From Anisodus tanguticus (Eukaryota > Streptophyta > Magnoliopsida > Solanales > Solanaceae), in the NCBI GenBank assembly GCA_034509755.1, contig CM067544.1, forward strand, positions 9,403,501-9,467,500: a DNA stretch of 64,000 nt, given 5' to 3'. Position 1 is the first letter of the stretch; the number at the start of each line of letters is the position of its first letter. The translations under genes and the position numbers were made by a program. Under the pieces are notes generated by a model that saw only the letters and a list, made by a program, of their open reading frames with translations, was not told where the DNA came from and searched no databases. Shown here piece by piece: positions 48,201-59,128 of the stretch.

Positions 48201-51200
48201 TCTCATAGACACTTCTCTTTGCTGCAGTCTGTGCTAGTCACGGTTGACCGCCATGAATGGTATGCGCCTCCTCAGATATATAAACGTGATGACAACTCTG
48301 GTTTATGGACTGTGAAACTTGCCTTGCCACCCGAGTCCCCACTTCTATTCTCTGGCATTCAGCCAGGCAAACAAGATTTGTTAAATCATAGTGTTTCTTC
48401 TTGTGCTACTGAGGTTAGTGCAATTGATCTTAAGCCGAAACAAGTCAGCCAAGAATCAATGGACAGAGTTACCAATATGGAAACTAGTTGTGACAATGTT
48501 ACAGAGGGTGTAAACAGCCAGGGTGATTCTGATGCTGGAACTAAGAAACGGAGGGTGAAAGAAAACTTATCTGCAGATGGCAGTGTAATAATTGATTTCT
48601 CTTTAAATGGACATAGAGAGGAAAGGTTTGATGACTCTGGGGCCGTGGAGGATGCAGCTCTGAGAGATCATCAAGGTGCTGCACTTGTGGCTAACAATGC
48701 CTCTGTTACTGAGCGTGCGATAGAGCCTACTCTTGTGATGTTCGAGGTAACTTTAGTTCTCTCCTATGCTTGTTTCTCGTGTTACTTGTATTACCAGAGT
48801 TGGGTTTTATTTCCTAAGCCGTTTCAATATAATAAACATTGGTCTATAAGGGGGGTTAATGGGCTACCAGTACTTAGAAATAATCCCTGTATCAGACCAT
48901 GCTTTGATAATCAGGTGTTTGGTTCCTTTTCTTTTTTGCTTCTGCATTAATAATCTCCGCCTTAGTAATGCTGTAAGGGTGTATGATTTTAATCTAATTC
49001 AACGTGCAATAACAATACACGTCTTAGATTTAAATATGTATATGCAAAATTGTAATTGCTCATCAAGATTCTAATAATGATGAATCAAACATCTGAAGCA
49101 AACACATAATTCACTCATTCACTATGTTGTATAACAATCTCTATATTATAATGTATGTATAACTTGTTGGCGAACCAAACAACCCCTTCTCCTAAATTTA
49201 CCATTTTCCAAAAAAAAAAACCTTCTCCTTTTCTCTGGGGTTCATGGGAGGTAGATTTTATCATCTAAGTACTTACAAAAAAAAGGTTTTATCATCTAAG
49301 CAGAATAATCCGTGCAAGTATATGTGTGTATAGGGTACGACTCTTTTTGTGGAGGGAACGGCTCCTTTCATGGATGCAATTTCGCAATAGGTTTTGTGAG
49401 AATATCAACATAATATGTGTCTAGATTCATACATGACTAGATTTATTACACTTGAATAAGGAAGATCTTATAGAATATCCTCAGGATACCTGAAGGTATC
49501 AAATATATAATTATGGAATATTTAGTTACTCTGTTAACATAGAGATTGACCACCTACTGTATTGTATGCAGCCTAAGGCCTCATTTGTTTGCACTTAATG
49601 AAGATATGAATCTTAATCATTAGGATTTCATTTTGTTTCTTTTACACTGTTGTAGAACATAGAAAGTGCCGAGTATAGTTACTAGTTCTTGGTTTTCCTG
49701 GTAACTGCTGGTTAAGATTGTTATATGTTCTCCTAGTAAATATGTAATATGAAAAATCAATACTAATATCTGCAGCTGCAGTCGGAAGGTATGTTTAGTA
49801 TGGTTCTGTGGTTATTCCTATCTCCATCATCTAGGTTCTAAGTGCCTCTCATGAATTGCAGGTCCATGTACCGTCATTATGCATGCTTGATGGAGTTCAC
49901 TCACAGCATTTTTTTGGAACTGGCGTTATCATATACCATTCCCAAAACATGGGCTTGGTTGCAGTTGACAAAAACACCGTTGCAGTATCAGTTTCTGATA
50001 TAATGCTATCTTTTGCTGCTTTTCCTATTGAGATTCCTGGAGAGGTAAAACCTATTTTTGTCAACACTCTTACCTGCTATATTGACAATTTTTATTGATT
50101 GGGCCGGTAATGTTTTCAGGTAGTTTTCCTCCATCCTGTCCATAATTTTGCTCTGGTTGCATATGATCCTTCTGCTCTAGGAGCTGCTGCTGCTTCTGCT
50201 GTTCGTGCTGCTGAACTTCTTCCTGGTAAGTGGAAGCTTCCTCTCTTGATCCTTTATGCTTGCCTTTCTTGTACTTCACCCAAAAACAACACACTTCTTT
50301 TTATTGTTGTTATTCTAACGGGTTGGTGGAAGTGATTTGTCTCTAATAGAGAAAACCTCTCATTGCGTTGATTTAACAATGTACAAGAGATGTTCCGTAT
50401 ATATGAGTCTTAGGCTATGTATAAATGATAGGTAATCAGTCCCTATACTAATAAGGTGAATATTCTATAATCAAATATAGGATGATTCTATAAACATATT
50501 CACTTGATATTCGAACATGACCCCTCAAAGTCTAAGTAGGGAAACTAACTGGAGTTTGCGTAGTTTGAAAACATAGAAAGCTGACACCAAATTCTCGTTG
50601 AAATAGTGCACAATCACCAAATCAGAAAGCAGTCCTGGAATTCTTTCCTCCGGAAGTCGTTGGTAACTGCACGATGGAAGAAACTGCTTCTTGCATCATA
50701 AACAGAAAGGAATCTATTCTCAATCATCAAGAAGATATTTGGTACTGCAAATCTCCAGAACATTGTCAATATAACTTGAAATGGCAGAACAAGACAAGAA
50801 ATCCAAAGTTTAGAGGAGGGAATCGGTCGTCGATTGCCGGTCGCTGGAAATATGAGTGATGCTTGAACGATCTTAAAGAGAGGAATGACTCCCGAATGAT
50901 CGTTCGGTGACGGGCACCGGTGGTGGGGAGCATTGTCAAGCACAATAAGAAGAATAAAAGAAACATTGACCCAACGGGCTAAACATATTGGCCAGTACCG
51001 CCTGCGGTAGCAGAAGCTATTTGAGTCTCTACCAAGATCTTAGAGACTCGGATACCATGTGAAATAGAGAAATCTTTCACTGACTTGATTTAACAATGTA
51101 GAAGAGGTGCTCCTTATATAGGAGTTTAAGGGTATGTATCAATATATCAGGTAATCAATCCTTATACTAATAAAGTAAGTATTCTATAGGTAAATGCATA

Positions 51201-53516
51201 ATATCCTAAGTATCCTATAGAAACCTCTGTATGATTTTCCTTATCCAGTACAATGAATCTAGATACATATTCACTTGATATTCTATCAGTCTTCATTCCA
51301 ATTGCTTCTCGTGCACTTTAGATGTACTCCTCGGTCAAAAAGGTGCCTGCCCTAGAGAATTTAGAAAAGCTCCTAGTCATTGAATGGTGTTTTGGACATC
51401 CAGCTCTTATCATAATATGCTTTTGGTGTTTCAGAACATAATCCAGCCTTAGCACCATCTGTCTTCTACTCTATTATGGTTGGTTGTCTTGTATAGTTGA
51501 GTTTAGAAAACTGTGGTCTCCCACTCATTGATATTCTTGTGCCAAAATGGATCTGGGATACATACAATATATATTAAAATGAAGCCTCTTCTCCAATGTA
51601 ATTGAGATCTTATGCTGAATGGGATATCTTTGAATTATCATTGTGGCTAGTGGAGCCCATATAGGTCCTATTTAACTTTCTCTGGTTATCATGTACTCCA
51701 GAAAATGGCAGTCTTCGTTACTTTTTCGCTTATGTTTGTTTAAATTTTTTATAATATTATGTTGCCAACAGATCCTGCTCTTCGTCGTGGGGATTCAGTG
51801 TATCTTGTGGGATTGAGCAGAAGTCTACAGGCAACTTCCAGGAAATCGGTTGTGACAAACCCATCTGCTGCTGTGAATATTGGTTCTGCTGATTGTCCAC
51901 GTTACAGAGCAACAAACATGGAAGTGATTGAGCTTGACACGGGTAACCTGTCCCACTTCTGTCATCCTGATTCTCTAATCCTATAGTAGCTTTGCATTTG
52001 TTTTGGGCATTTCTTTGATGCCATTATGTTTCTCACTTCAGATTTTGGGAGTACGTTTTCTGGTGCGCTGACTGATGAGCGTGGCAGGGTTCAAGCTTTA
52101 TGGGGAAGCTTTTCAACACAGGTTTGTATCCCAACTGATGCTTCTCTCTATTTAATTGGATGTAACTAGTTTTAGAATATTTTTATAATTAACTGGTTTT
52201 GCTTCTTCCATTTTTTCAGCTCAAGTATGGTTGTAGTTCGTCAGAAGATCACCAATTTGTCCGGGGTATTCCAATTTATACCATAAGCGAAGTCCTTGGC
52301 AAGATTATTTCTGGTACAGACGGACCTCCCCGTCTTATAAATGGTTTGCAAAGGCCTATGCCACGATTAAGAATATTAGAAGTTGAACTTTACCCAACTT
52401 TGCTTTCCAAAGCTCGAAGTTTTGGACTCAATGATACTTGGATCAAGGTACACTGCTACTCCTAGAGATATTTGTTTGGTTTGTCATTTTTTGTGCTTTC
52501 TTTTCCTTTTATCCATATCTTTCCCCGGGTGTTTTTTTCTTTTTAATGTCTTTAATTTAAAAAGATTTAGCCAAGACACATGTAGAAACAGGATGTATTT
52601 CAGTTAAATCGTTTTCTAACAACCTAGGCTTGTTGGTCAGTAAGGTTTCGCTCTCCTTTAAAGCTTTAGTCTGAATCCTCAAGAAGTAGAGAACTAGGTG
52701 ATAATTATTTGATGGTGACAGGTGTATTCTAGATGTATATGTTTAGATAATCATATGAAGATGCTTGAAATGGGTGCACCATATGTGTGGGATGTAAGCA
52801 TTTTCTTAACACCTGTCATACCTTCTAGGCCCTTGTAAAGAAGGATCCCATGAGACGCCAAGTTTTGCGAGTTAAAGGTTGCTTTGCTGGATCAAAAGCT
52901 GAAAATTTACTGGAACAAGGGGATATGGTCTTAGCAATTAATAAAGAGCCAGTTACATGCTTCCGTGACATCGAAGATGGATGCCAATCATTAGACAGGT
53001 CTAATGACAGCGATGGAAGACTTAACTTGACAATCTTTCGTCAGGTAAGCCTCTGGGCAATTCACGTTTACATTTCCTTCCCATTTTTTCTTGTATATAT
53101 GACCACAAGAACTTCACTACTGTCGTATATCCTTCTTGAGTCGGTTCTTCGTTCTCTTTCTTTTAAGTTATTTAATGAATTCTCAGGGCCATGAAATTGA
53201 ACTACTTGTGGGAACGGATGTGAGGGATGGAAATGGGACAACTCGTGCAATAAATTGGTGTGGTTGTATTGTCCAAGATCCTCATCCAGCTGTACGTGCA
53301 CTTGGATTTCTTCCCGAGGAAGGCCATGGAGTATATGTAGCAAGGTTAGTAGTTGCTAGACTGTGGAAAGCTTTGTTTAGATTGAGAAAAATAAATTCAA
53401 GTTTACTGCACCTTTTTCAAGACCTACTTTGAAAGAAATATTCTTGTGGGAATCTTTTACCACTTTCATCATAATTTATTAATTGAAAGAAAAAGAGTGC
53501 TATATTTATCCCTTGT

Positions 53517-53567
<51 letters not shown>

Positions 53568-54623
53568 AGAAGAATTGTTGCTAGTTGGTGCATTTATTAG
53601 ATGGGCTGAAAAAATCTGTTAAGCAAGGTAATCACTGATCAGCAGGTATCGAGGATTTTTTTGTTTCAGTTGAAGGGGTGATTAGTGCACCGGGCTGCCC
53701 TTTTTATGAAGGGCTGATTAAGCCTTTAAAATTTTTTATGATCCATTTGGTAATGCATCTAATGTAAAAGAAAGAGAGGGCAGTTGGGTATCTTTTGTTG
53801 AGTGTCACTATTATTAATGCCTAAAGTATTTCTCAGGTGGTGTCATGGAAGTCCAGTACATCGATATGGTCTTTATGCTCTTCAATGGATAGTTGAAGTC
53901 AATGGAAAACCAACTCACTCTTTGGATGCCTTTGTTGACGTCACGAAGGTATAACTATTTATTCTGAGATGCTTTGTATACATTTGTGTATGAAAAGATA
54001 TGAATATCAGCATAAACGGAGATTTTATTCTCGTTTAAACGTGGTTTTTGCAAGGCTTGTCAACGTGCAAGATCCTTACTGATCCCCTCTCCATATGGTA
54101 TACTATTCCTGCTGCCATATGTTGGGTCATTTCGAAAGGAAGGAACACTAGGATTTTTTATGAGAAGAATGATAATGTACTTAATCTCAAACACAGTTGT
54201 ATATTCTCTTAGTTTTTGGTGCAATATGGTTATGAGAAATGTTTTAGAGCCTGAAATCATGCTGGACTTTCAACTTTCATTACAGTCCCTGTAATGTTCT
54301 CATACATTTTTTATGAACTCTTTGCTGAGCTTTTAGCTTGCACACATCAATAATATTACCTTATAAAAATGATCCTTACTGATCTTAAAGTTTCCAACTG
54401 ATATCTTGTTGCTGTCCTGTTCTTATGCCTAATTAACTTTTCACAGACAATAGAGCATGGAGAGTTTGTACGCGTACGAATAGTCCACCTGAATGGGAAG
54501 CCTCGAGTACTTACATTGAAGCAGGATTTACACTACTGGCCAACATGGGAGTTGAGGTTTGATCTGGAAACTGCTTTGTGGCGACGCAAAACAATCAAAG
54601 CTTTGGACTCTGGTGTTTTGTGA
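34871..54623 (+). CDS. DEG7: Deg7-type serine protease (protease Do-like 7), 24 exons
   Basis: Exons: 34871-35132, 35394-35464, 37808-37942, 39216-39274, 39891-39927, 41232-41357, 42333-42422, 45239-45304, 45384-45440, 45520-45585, 46022-46129, 46579-46659, 46779-46828, 47198-47363, 48228-48746, 49862-50044, 50120-50225, 51772-51942, 52042-52121, 52220-52447, 52829-53044, 53187-53344, 53837-53948, 54447-54623. They splice in frame to 1107 residues, close to Arabidopsis Deg7 (about 1100). The catalytic triad is complete: H83 (LTNRHVV), D114 (VHDFGF), S198 (GGSSGSPV). PDZ-like regions lie at roughly 265-345, 410-470, 895-965 and 1015-1080. A second protease-like module (about 620-850) lacks a clear triad, as in the two-module Deg7/Nma111 architecture. 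Arabidopsis Deg7 is described as a chloroplast-stroma protease in photosystem II repair; yeast Nma111 is nuclear. Here the N-terminus is acidic, with no obvious transit peptide, and a basic patch (GTKKRRVKENL) lies in exon 15, so location is uncertain. Confidence 0.95.
35318..35333. repeat. Stowaway-type MITE right end in Deg7 intron 1
   Basis: GAGACGGAGGGAGTAC is the usual right terminus of Stowaway MITEs. The left end within the intron is not recognisable, so only a remnant is called. Confidence 0.4.
36017..36110 (-). mobile_element. SINE/LINE tail fragment in Deg7 intron 2
   Basis: AACAACAACAACTATGCC followed by CAAACAAGTTGGGGTTGGCT is a repeat 3' end that I remember as common in Solanaceae introns, here reversed so that the (TTG)n tail points left. 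No target duplication could be fixed. Confidence 0.6.
36211..36581. mobile_element. Tourist/Harbinger-like MITE in Deg7 intron 2
   Basis: 371 bp. Left end GGGTGTGTTTGGTACGAAGG and right end (reverse complement) GGGTGTGTTTGGTATGGAGG are inverted repeats matching at 18 of the first 20 bases. TAA on both sides (36208-36210, 36582-36584) is the 3-bp duplication typical of PIF/Harbinger-type elements. Interior is non-coding, with a G-rich tract at 36340-36395. Confidence 0.9.
40110..40236 (+). mobile_element. Au-like SINE, 5'-truncated, in Deg7 intron 5
   Basis: Contains GAAACAACCTCTTGCAGAAA, GCGTACAATAGACCCTTG, CCTTCCCCGGACCCCGCGCA and the end GAGCTTAGTGAACTGGGCTG, the body and 3' end of the Au SINE family. 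The 5' tRNA-derived part is missing. Confidence 0.8.
42190..42228. repeat. (C)18 followed by (CA)n
   Basis: A poly-C run directly abuts a CA dinucleotide repeat in Deg7 intron 6. Poly-C this long is rare in this AT-rich window and also a common place for sequencing error. Confidence 0.9.
42589..42975. mobile_element. hAT-type MITE in Deg7 intron 7
   Basis: 387 bp. Ends CAGTGTTGTCAAAGG and, reversed, CAGTGTTATCAAAAGC are inverted repeats. A perfect 8-bp duplication TTATGAAG flanks it (42581-42588 and 42976-42983), as hAT transposition leaves. The subterminal regions are rich in GCGCTT/AAGCGC motifs on both strands. No transposase. Confidence 0.93.
43096..43296 (+). mobile_element. tRNA-derived SINE in Deg7 intron 7
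   Basis: 201 bp between 15-bp duplications AATCTCTAGGTTGGG (43081-43095 and 43297-43311). It has an A-box-like GGCTTAGTTCAAGTGGCAAA and a B-box-like AAGTTCGAACCCC, so it carries an internal RNA polymerase III promoter. It shares the AGCCTGGTATTTAAG phrase with the minus-strand SINE at about 44085-44280. Confidence 0.9.
43802..44038. mobile_element. MITE with GTTTGGAC-type ends in Deg7 intron 7
   Basis: Left end TAGGAGCCGTTTGGACAT and reversed right end TAGGCATTTGGACGTATTTG are imperfect inverted repeats around a non-coding AT-rich interior. Flanks do not show a clear duplication. Confidence 0.55.
44085..44280 (-). mobile_element. tRNA-derived SINE, reversed, in Deg7 intron 7
   Basis: On the minus strand: A box TGGTCTAGTGGTAAGAGCGC, about 45 nt later B box GGTTCAAACTC, then AAAGCCTGGTATTTAAGTGA, the body phrase shared with the SINE at 43096-43296. 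The left boundary is approximate. Confidence 0.75.
44790..44832 (-). mobile_element. 43-bp retroposon tail between 19-bp duplications
   Basis: Only the last bases of the TS/RTE 3' end are present (minus strand: CACTTTGTGGGATTACACTG then GTTGTTGTTG). They lie between near-identical 19-mers at 44771-44789 and 44833-44851 (17 of 19 match). It is an extreme 5' truncation. Confidence 0.85.
46866..47026 (+). mobile_element. TS/RTE retroposon tail in Deg7 intron 13
   Basis: 161 bp ending GGGTATGTTGTTGTTGTTGT, with GGCCGAGGGTCTATCGGAAA inside. It is flanked by 17-bp duplications around ATGATTGCT (46849-46865 and 47027-47043, one mismatch). Same orientation as the gene. Confidence 0.88.
50338..51288 (-). 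mobile_element. Non-autonomous copia-like LTR element in Deg7 intron 17
   Basis: On the minus strand: 5' LTR 51288-51058, primer-binding site 51057-51046 (TGGTATCCGAGT, close to the initiator-tRNA-Met type), 540-bp interior, a purine tract CTTTGAGGGG at 50518-50529, and 3' LTR 50517-50338. The LTRs share CACTTGATATTC, AATCAGTCCCTATACTAATA-like and GATTTAACAATGTA blocks but differ by substitutions and deletions. The interior has no full domain, so it needs proteins in trans. No target duplication seen. Confidence 0.75.
53521..53562. repeat. (AG)n microsatellite in Deg7 intron 22
   Basis: About 21 uninterrupted AG dinucleotides, then A/G-rich sequence. Confidence 0.95.
53683..53714 (+). repeat. 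Au-like SINE 3' end fragment in Deg7 intron 22
   Basis: GATTAGTGCACCGGGCTGCC followed by a T run matches the Au SINE 3' terminus; nothing upstream belongs to the SINE. Confidence 0.6.
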
Positions 54624-56028
54624 ACTGACTTGGCTGATTAGGCTGTACTGTGGGAGTGCAAAATTGAGGAGCATGTTGAAAGTTCACCGAATTCGTTGGT
54701 AGTTAGTCCAACTTATTGGAGTTGAAAGTCACCATACATCATTATATGCAAAATCATATAAAGCAGGTATCTGGCTTTATTGCCTAATTGTTGTAAATGA
54801 CCAATTATTTTATGAAATAAATATGTCATATTTTAGACAAGTTATAGGCTCTAGTGCTATACATGTCATTGTGCATCTGAAGATGTAAACCATGAACTAG
54901 GGGTGACTTTTAGCCACCAGATTTGTGGTGATTCCCCTTTTTAGCCCTATAGGATTAAAGCATTTTTTCTTCTGAAATCATTGTGTCAATTTAGCTGACC
55001 GTGTTAGATCCTGTGTATGGCATTGCATGATATTTTAGAGTTGTATTCTTTTCTTTCTGACATCTCCTGAATTTTGGTCAGTTGTGGGCAAGAGATATTT
55101 GAATCCCCATTGACCTCTATGTTTATTGCTTGTGTATGATTACCCGCTTAACTTGTATGCATGCTTTTATAGATGTAGCAGTCAGTGCATTCTTGAAATA
55201 CTTGAATAAGAGGCAAAAGGAACGGAAAGGGAGGAAGGGAGGTTGGGTTTGGCAAACTGCCAATTAGCCATCACAATCTTCTCACGAGAACCATCTTCTT
55301 GTTAGCTTTTTTGGTTTATGATGAGTTAAAGTTTTATGTACTTACGGTGTAAGGAACATCTACAGAGTCAGGTTAATTATAAGGTACACGCTAATGAGCA
55401 CTTAGAATGGATAGTAAGAACTAGGTATAACATGTTAACTACACTGATGGTGTAACAAAATTTTACATTATATGTACACTGAGATCCTTCTGATGATAGG
55501 AAAAATGGGACTGTTGATATCTTGGCAGAATAAGACAATGCTTAGTACTGTGGAGCTATCACAGAGTTGAACTGGGACTGCTGAATAATTCATTGAACTA
55601 GTGAAGGCAGCTATTTGCGCTTGTTGCAGAACTAATTAATTGATTGTGGCCTACATTAATTACCACATAGTAGTACACAATGGCAGATCCAAAAAAAGTA
55701 CTAGTACCCTATGGCTAGCGCAATAACTCAATGTAGAAAACCCTTGGAACTTGCTTAGAGGAAGAACAAATTTGTAGGGGACCAACACAGTTAGAAGAAA
55801 GGAGATGCTTTATCTTTTCAACCTACTCCCAAAAATAATTAAAAATAAGATAGTAACTAAGAATCAGAGTACTTGCCACTTGTACTGTTGGCTTCAGAGA
55901 AGAACAATGTAAAAGAAGATTACTCAAGAGTCATATTTGTACTAGATAGCGCTGCACGTGAACTTCCTTGGTGAAAGCCAAATGTTGAAAAATATTGATA
56001 CAAAATCGTGCCATCTCCGTTTGGTGCA
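54624..56028. other. Intergenic between convergent genes
   Basis: The first ~200-300 bp are plausibly Deg7 3' UTR (AAATAAATATG near 54815). The rest has no recognisable gene or repeat. The Deg7 gene and the proline-rich gene converge here. Confidence 0.45.
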
Positions 56029-56505
56029 TTACTGACACCAGATAAGAAGTGTAAATAGTACCAATAACTTGCTCTTCATCCGCTTGATTGTTACATAATG
56101 ACTTGCAGCCGAAGAGTAATCAGACGGTGGTGGTGGATTCTTGTAGTAAAATGGGAGGTAAGGCAGAATTGGATTAGGAGGTGGAGGGCCATACACATAC
56201 ACTGGTGGAGGTAAAAAGTATCCACCTGGCGGCAAATAATAGCCCGATGATGAAGGGTAGTTGACTGGCCCCAAAGGTGGCGGTGAAGGAGTTGGTTGCT
56301 GCCGTGAAGGTGGTGGCGGTGGGCAGTCGGTAGGAGTGGGTGGAAGAAGGCAAGAATAGGGACATCCGTTTGGTGGTGGTGGAGAAGCATAGAGAACAGC
56401 TTCATTAGAACTTGTTACCTCAGACACTTGAGCATTTCCAGAAGAGCTGAAAGTTAATATTGTTAGGATCATTAGTGGAGGAAAAAGGCAGAATTTTGTG
56501 GCCAT
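56029..56505 (-). CDS. Small proline-rich, extensin-like secreted protein
   Basis: Single exon, 158 residues. Residues 1-25 are a signal peptide (hydrophobic LMILTILTF, likely cut after SGNA). The mature part is Pro- and Tyr-rich with ASPPPP, CPPPPP, PSPPP, YVYGPPPP and NPPPP motifs, the SPn context that plants hydroxylate and glycosylate in cell-wall proteins. Two or three cysteines sit in CPYSCLLPPTPTDC, a block I remember from short plant hydroxyproline-rich proteins. The C-terminus is a basic stretch then hydrophobic (SKLLVLFTLLIWCQ), which could be a GPI-anchor signal. A TATA-like ATATAATATAT lies about 40-50 bp upstream on the minus strand. Role in the wall is inferred from composition. 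Confidence 0.8.
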   Translation of the reverse strand: MATKFCLFPPLMILTILTFSSSGNAQVSEVTSSNEAVLYASPPPPNGCPYSCLLPPTPTDCPPPPPSRQQPTPSPPPLGPVNYPSSSGYYLPPGGYFLPPPVYVYGPPPPNPILPYLPFYYKNPPPPSDYSSAASHYVTIKRMKSKLLVLFTLLIWCQ

Positions 56506-57301
56506 GGTGCTTTCAGCAATGGATTAATGGAGAACACTTGGGTAGATATATTATATACATATAAAGGAGAAGGGATACATGCGAGTTTGATGCTGGCCTC
56601 TGTAATGGAATATCAGGCAAGGACCCTTTTTTGTCAGCGATATAGTTGGTTAGAATAAGTGATTATTATTGGGAACTTTGAAACCTTGATATAGATTTGA
56701 ATGAATCCCCTACTTTCGAAGCATCTTGCGTAAAAATTCAGATTTTTATGCATTGTCGATGTAATTTTTTTTACCCTAACAAGTTATTTACAAGGTTTTA
56801 ATTACTATCCGATAGAAAGGATAATTGTTATGCTACAAGTTAGTGAAAGATTAAATCCTTTGGAGTTTTTTCCCCTTCTGACATAGTACGTACTTAATAG
56901 TAGTAGTTATTAATTTATTATAGGTTGCACTAACAAATGTAACACCGTATCCAAGAATTGTACAAAGGAAAATTGCTCCATAGCAATCACTTGGAAGTAT
57001 GTCCCTAAGTATGATTCATTATGTTGATCCAAATGAACACACTTTTTCTTCACACGGTAAACTTTAGAATCTATTCTATTCCAAAGTCTAAAATTCGATT
57101 GTTTTCCTTTTTCATTTGAATAATATTGAACCATGAAAAATAATATGCAGCACTATACTTAAATCTTCTTACTACCGAGAAATGTGAATTACTGTACATT
57201 CTATTCATAAATTTATATCAAGACGAATAGCATAGTGGTTTCAAAAAAAAAAGGAAAGAAACGAAGGGAATAGATATAAAGTTCATGAGCATCAATGCTA
57301 G

Positions 57302-57746
57302 TGTTCTTTAGTAGGTAGTCGAGCGTAGTATTACTTACGTTTACAAACTGGTTGTTGTAGTGGTATTATTGAAGGCTCGATTAGCATATCATACGAATAG
57401 GCGAAGTAGTGCTTTATAGTCCCCTGTAGTTTGACTTTTGCTGCTATGTTTTCTTTAGTGTACTTTGTTTATCTTATTTATCTGCGTTAGTTACTGCTTC
57501 CTTTTCAGGATGCGCTATCATGGCGTATTCGCTTTTGATACCAGCATTTTCATACTACTTTAAAATTTTAGACCGGATCTGATTGTCTCTCTTGCTTTGT
57601 TTGTGATTATGTCTTGTCGTGTCTTGAGCCGCGGGTCTCGAAAACAGCCGCTCTACCTACCAAGGTAGAGGTAAGGTCTGCGTACACTTTATCCTCTCCA
57701 GACCCACGTTGTGGGATTTCACTGGGTATGTTGTTGTGTTGTGTTT
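57302..57746 (+). mobile_element. RTE LINE 3' UTR copy with target duplication
   Basis: 445 bp between perfect 14-bp duplications AGCATCAATGCTAG (57288-57301, 57747-57760). It begins in the LINE 3' UTR (AGTAGGTAGTCGAGCGTAGT) and ends GGGTATGTTGTTGTGTTGTG. Alignable with 4845-5310. Confidence 0.92.
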
Positions 57747-58046
57747 AGCATCAATGCTAGCTTGGGTGCATGTGACTCAAAAGTGCTTTTATGTGTGCAT
57801 TAGTCTGCATTTGGAATCCAAGGCAACAATGATTGAATCTTTATGAGTTCATTTTGAGATGGGACATTCTTAAAGTGTTAATGGGTCTATATTATACCAT
57901 GCAAATTAGTGCTGATTAATCTTCTTTAACGAAACAAAGAAGGAATTATTGACTCAATTAGTTGTCACTTGAAACCGTAAAACTCCCGTAATCAAGTTGC
58001 CACATGTGTGGGGTCCATCTCTTTAGTTTTATGTATCAATAATCTT

Positions 58047-58282
58047 TGCTCCAAAAGGTGGAATCTCCCACCCCAGGAGCCCCCACACCCCCGTCCGACA
58101 GGTCTGTGAAGGAGGTAAATCATGGTAACTCAATTGATTTCAAATGTTAGACCGACTACGCCGCGCACAAGGGGCCCTCCTTTATTTCAAGAAGAAACCC
58201 CCACACTGCCGCTGACGGGATTCGATCCTTGGTCTTTGCTCCAAATATCCCCCTCGAAACCAATTGAGCTGCCCATGCGGAC
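58047..58282 (-). mobile_element. tRNA-derived SINE with perfect 17-bp duplication
   Basis: 236 bp between TATGTATCAATAATCTT at 58030-58046 and 58283-58299. On the minus strand, CATGGGCAGCTCAATTGGTT is A-box-like and AAGGATCGAATCCCGTC is B-box-like, 30-40 nt apart. The rest is GC-rich for this window (GGGGGTGTGGGGGCTCCTGG). It is a different family from the intron 7 SINEs. Confidence 0.9.
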
Positions 58283-58299
58283 TATGTATCAATAATCTT

Positions 58300-58975
58300 C
58301 ATATATCCTTTGAATGTCTTTTAAGTTACACTTATAGTAAGTGTTCGCATGCACGTAAAAAGTTCACGAGAATCGAATCTAGCTTTATATGTACCTTTAG
58401 GTGAAAGGTCAAATTCCATGTATAAAGTAGAAATAATATTCATTCCGTCAACCTCATCTACAGTTCTATAGTTCTACAATATATAATACATGAGTTAATT
58501 AAAAATCTGATTTAGAAAGTGTTGGGTCTTATTTGAAAGTTTGAGTATGTAATAGGAAGGAAAAGAAAATACTTCTTTAAGTGTAGTGACTAGTAAATGA
58601 AGAAGGCTGAATTTTTTTTTTGAAGTACAATTACTTAGCTTGTAGAGATTTGAATACTCTTTTTCTAGAGATTTTGGATTTATTTTGGATCTAAGATATA
58701 GTTTCCATTTCAATATATACTCTGCTCCTTGTCAAATTAACATGTAATTTAGCTATTCTTGTAAACTAGAGGAAAAAAGAAAGAGAAAAGGCTTAACATT
58801 ATACCCCAATATTATGAAAGCGCATACGTGAGAGTTCAAAAATTGAATTTTTGAAAGGCGTACTCTATTTGGATACCGCTATTCAATTTGTATTCAGTTT
58901 TAGAGAAATTTTGCACATCCATCCACTTTGTATATAAATGAATATTCTTGGGATCTGAAAAATTATTATGTTATA
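58300..58975. other. Intergenic, nothing recognised
   Basis: AT-rich spacer; the minus-strand frame at 58495-58713 has no motif and looks like chance. Confidence 0.45.
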
Positions 58976-58993
58976 CGGGGTTATTAATTTTTT

Positions 58994-59128
58994 GATAAAT
59001 AAATATTTTATTAATTTATCGATAAATAAATATTTTATTAATTTATCGATAAATGAATATTTTATTAATTTATCGATAAATGAATATTTTATTAATTTAT
59101 CGATAAATTAATATTTATTTATTTATAG
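58994..59128. repeat. 27-bp tandem repeat, about five units
   Basis: Unit GATAAATAAATATTTTATTA followed by ATTTATC; four full units (58994-59101) and a partial fifth. Each unit starts GATAAAT and ends ATTTATC, so it is partly self-complementary. It lies inside the pogo-like remnant. Confidence 0.93.

Noticed and set aside
48859..49074. Plus-strand frame following Deg7 exon 15
   Set aside because: The exon ends at a clear GT donor at 48747 and resumes at 49862 in frame; the frame in between is intronic read-through.
56091..56405. His-rich alternative minus-strand frame
   Set aside because: It is an out-of-frame shadow of the proline-rich gene; CCA/CAC codons create the histidines.
58994..59128. 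Regular 27-bp repeats with near-palindromic units, CRISPR-like at first glance
   Set aside because: The units are directly adjacent with no spacers, AT-only, and sit inside a plant transposon remnant.
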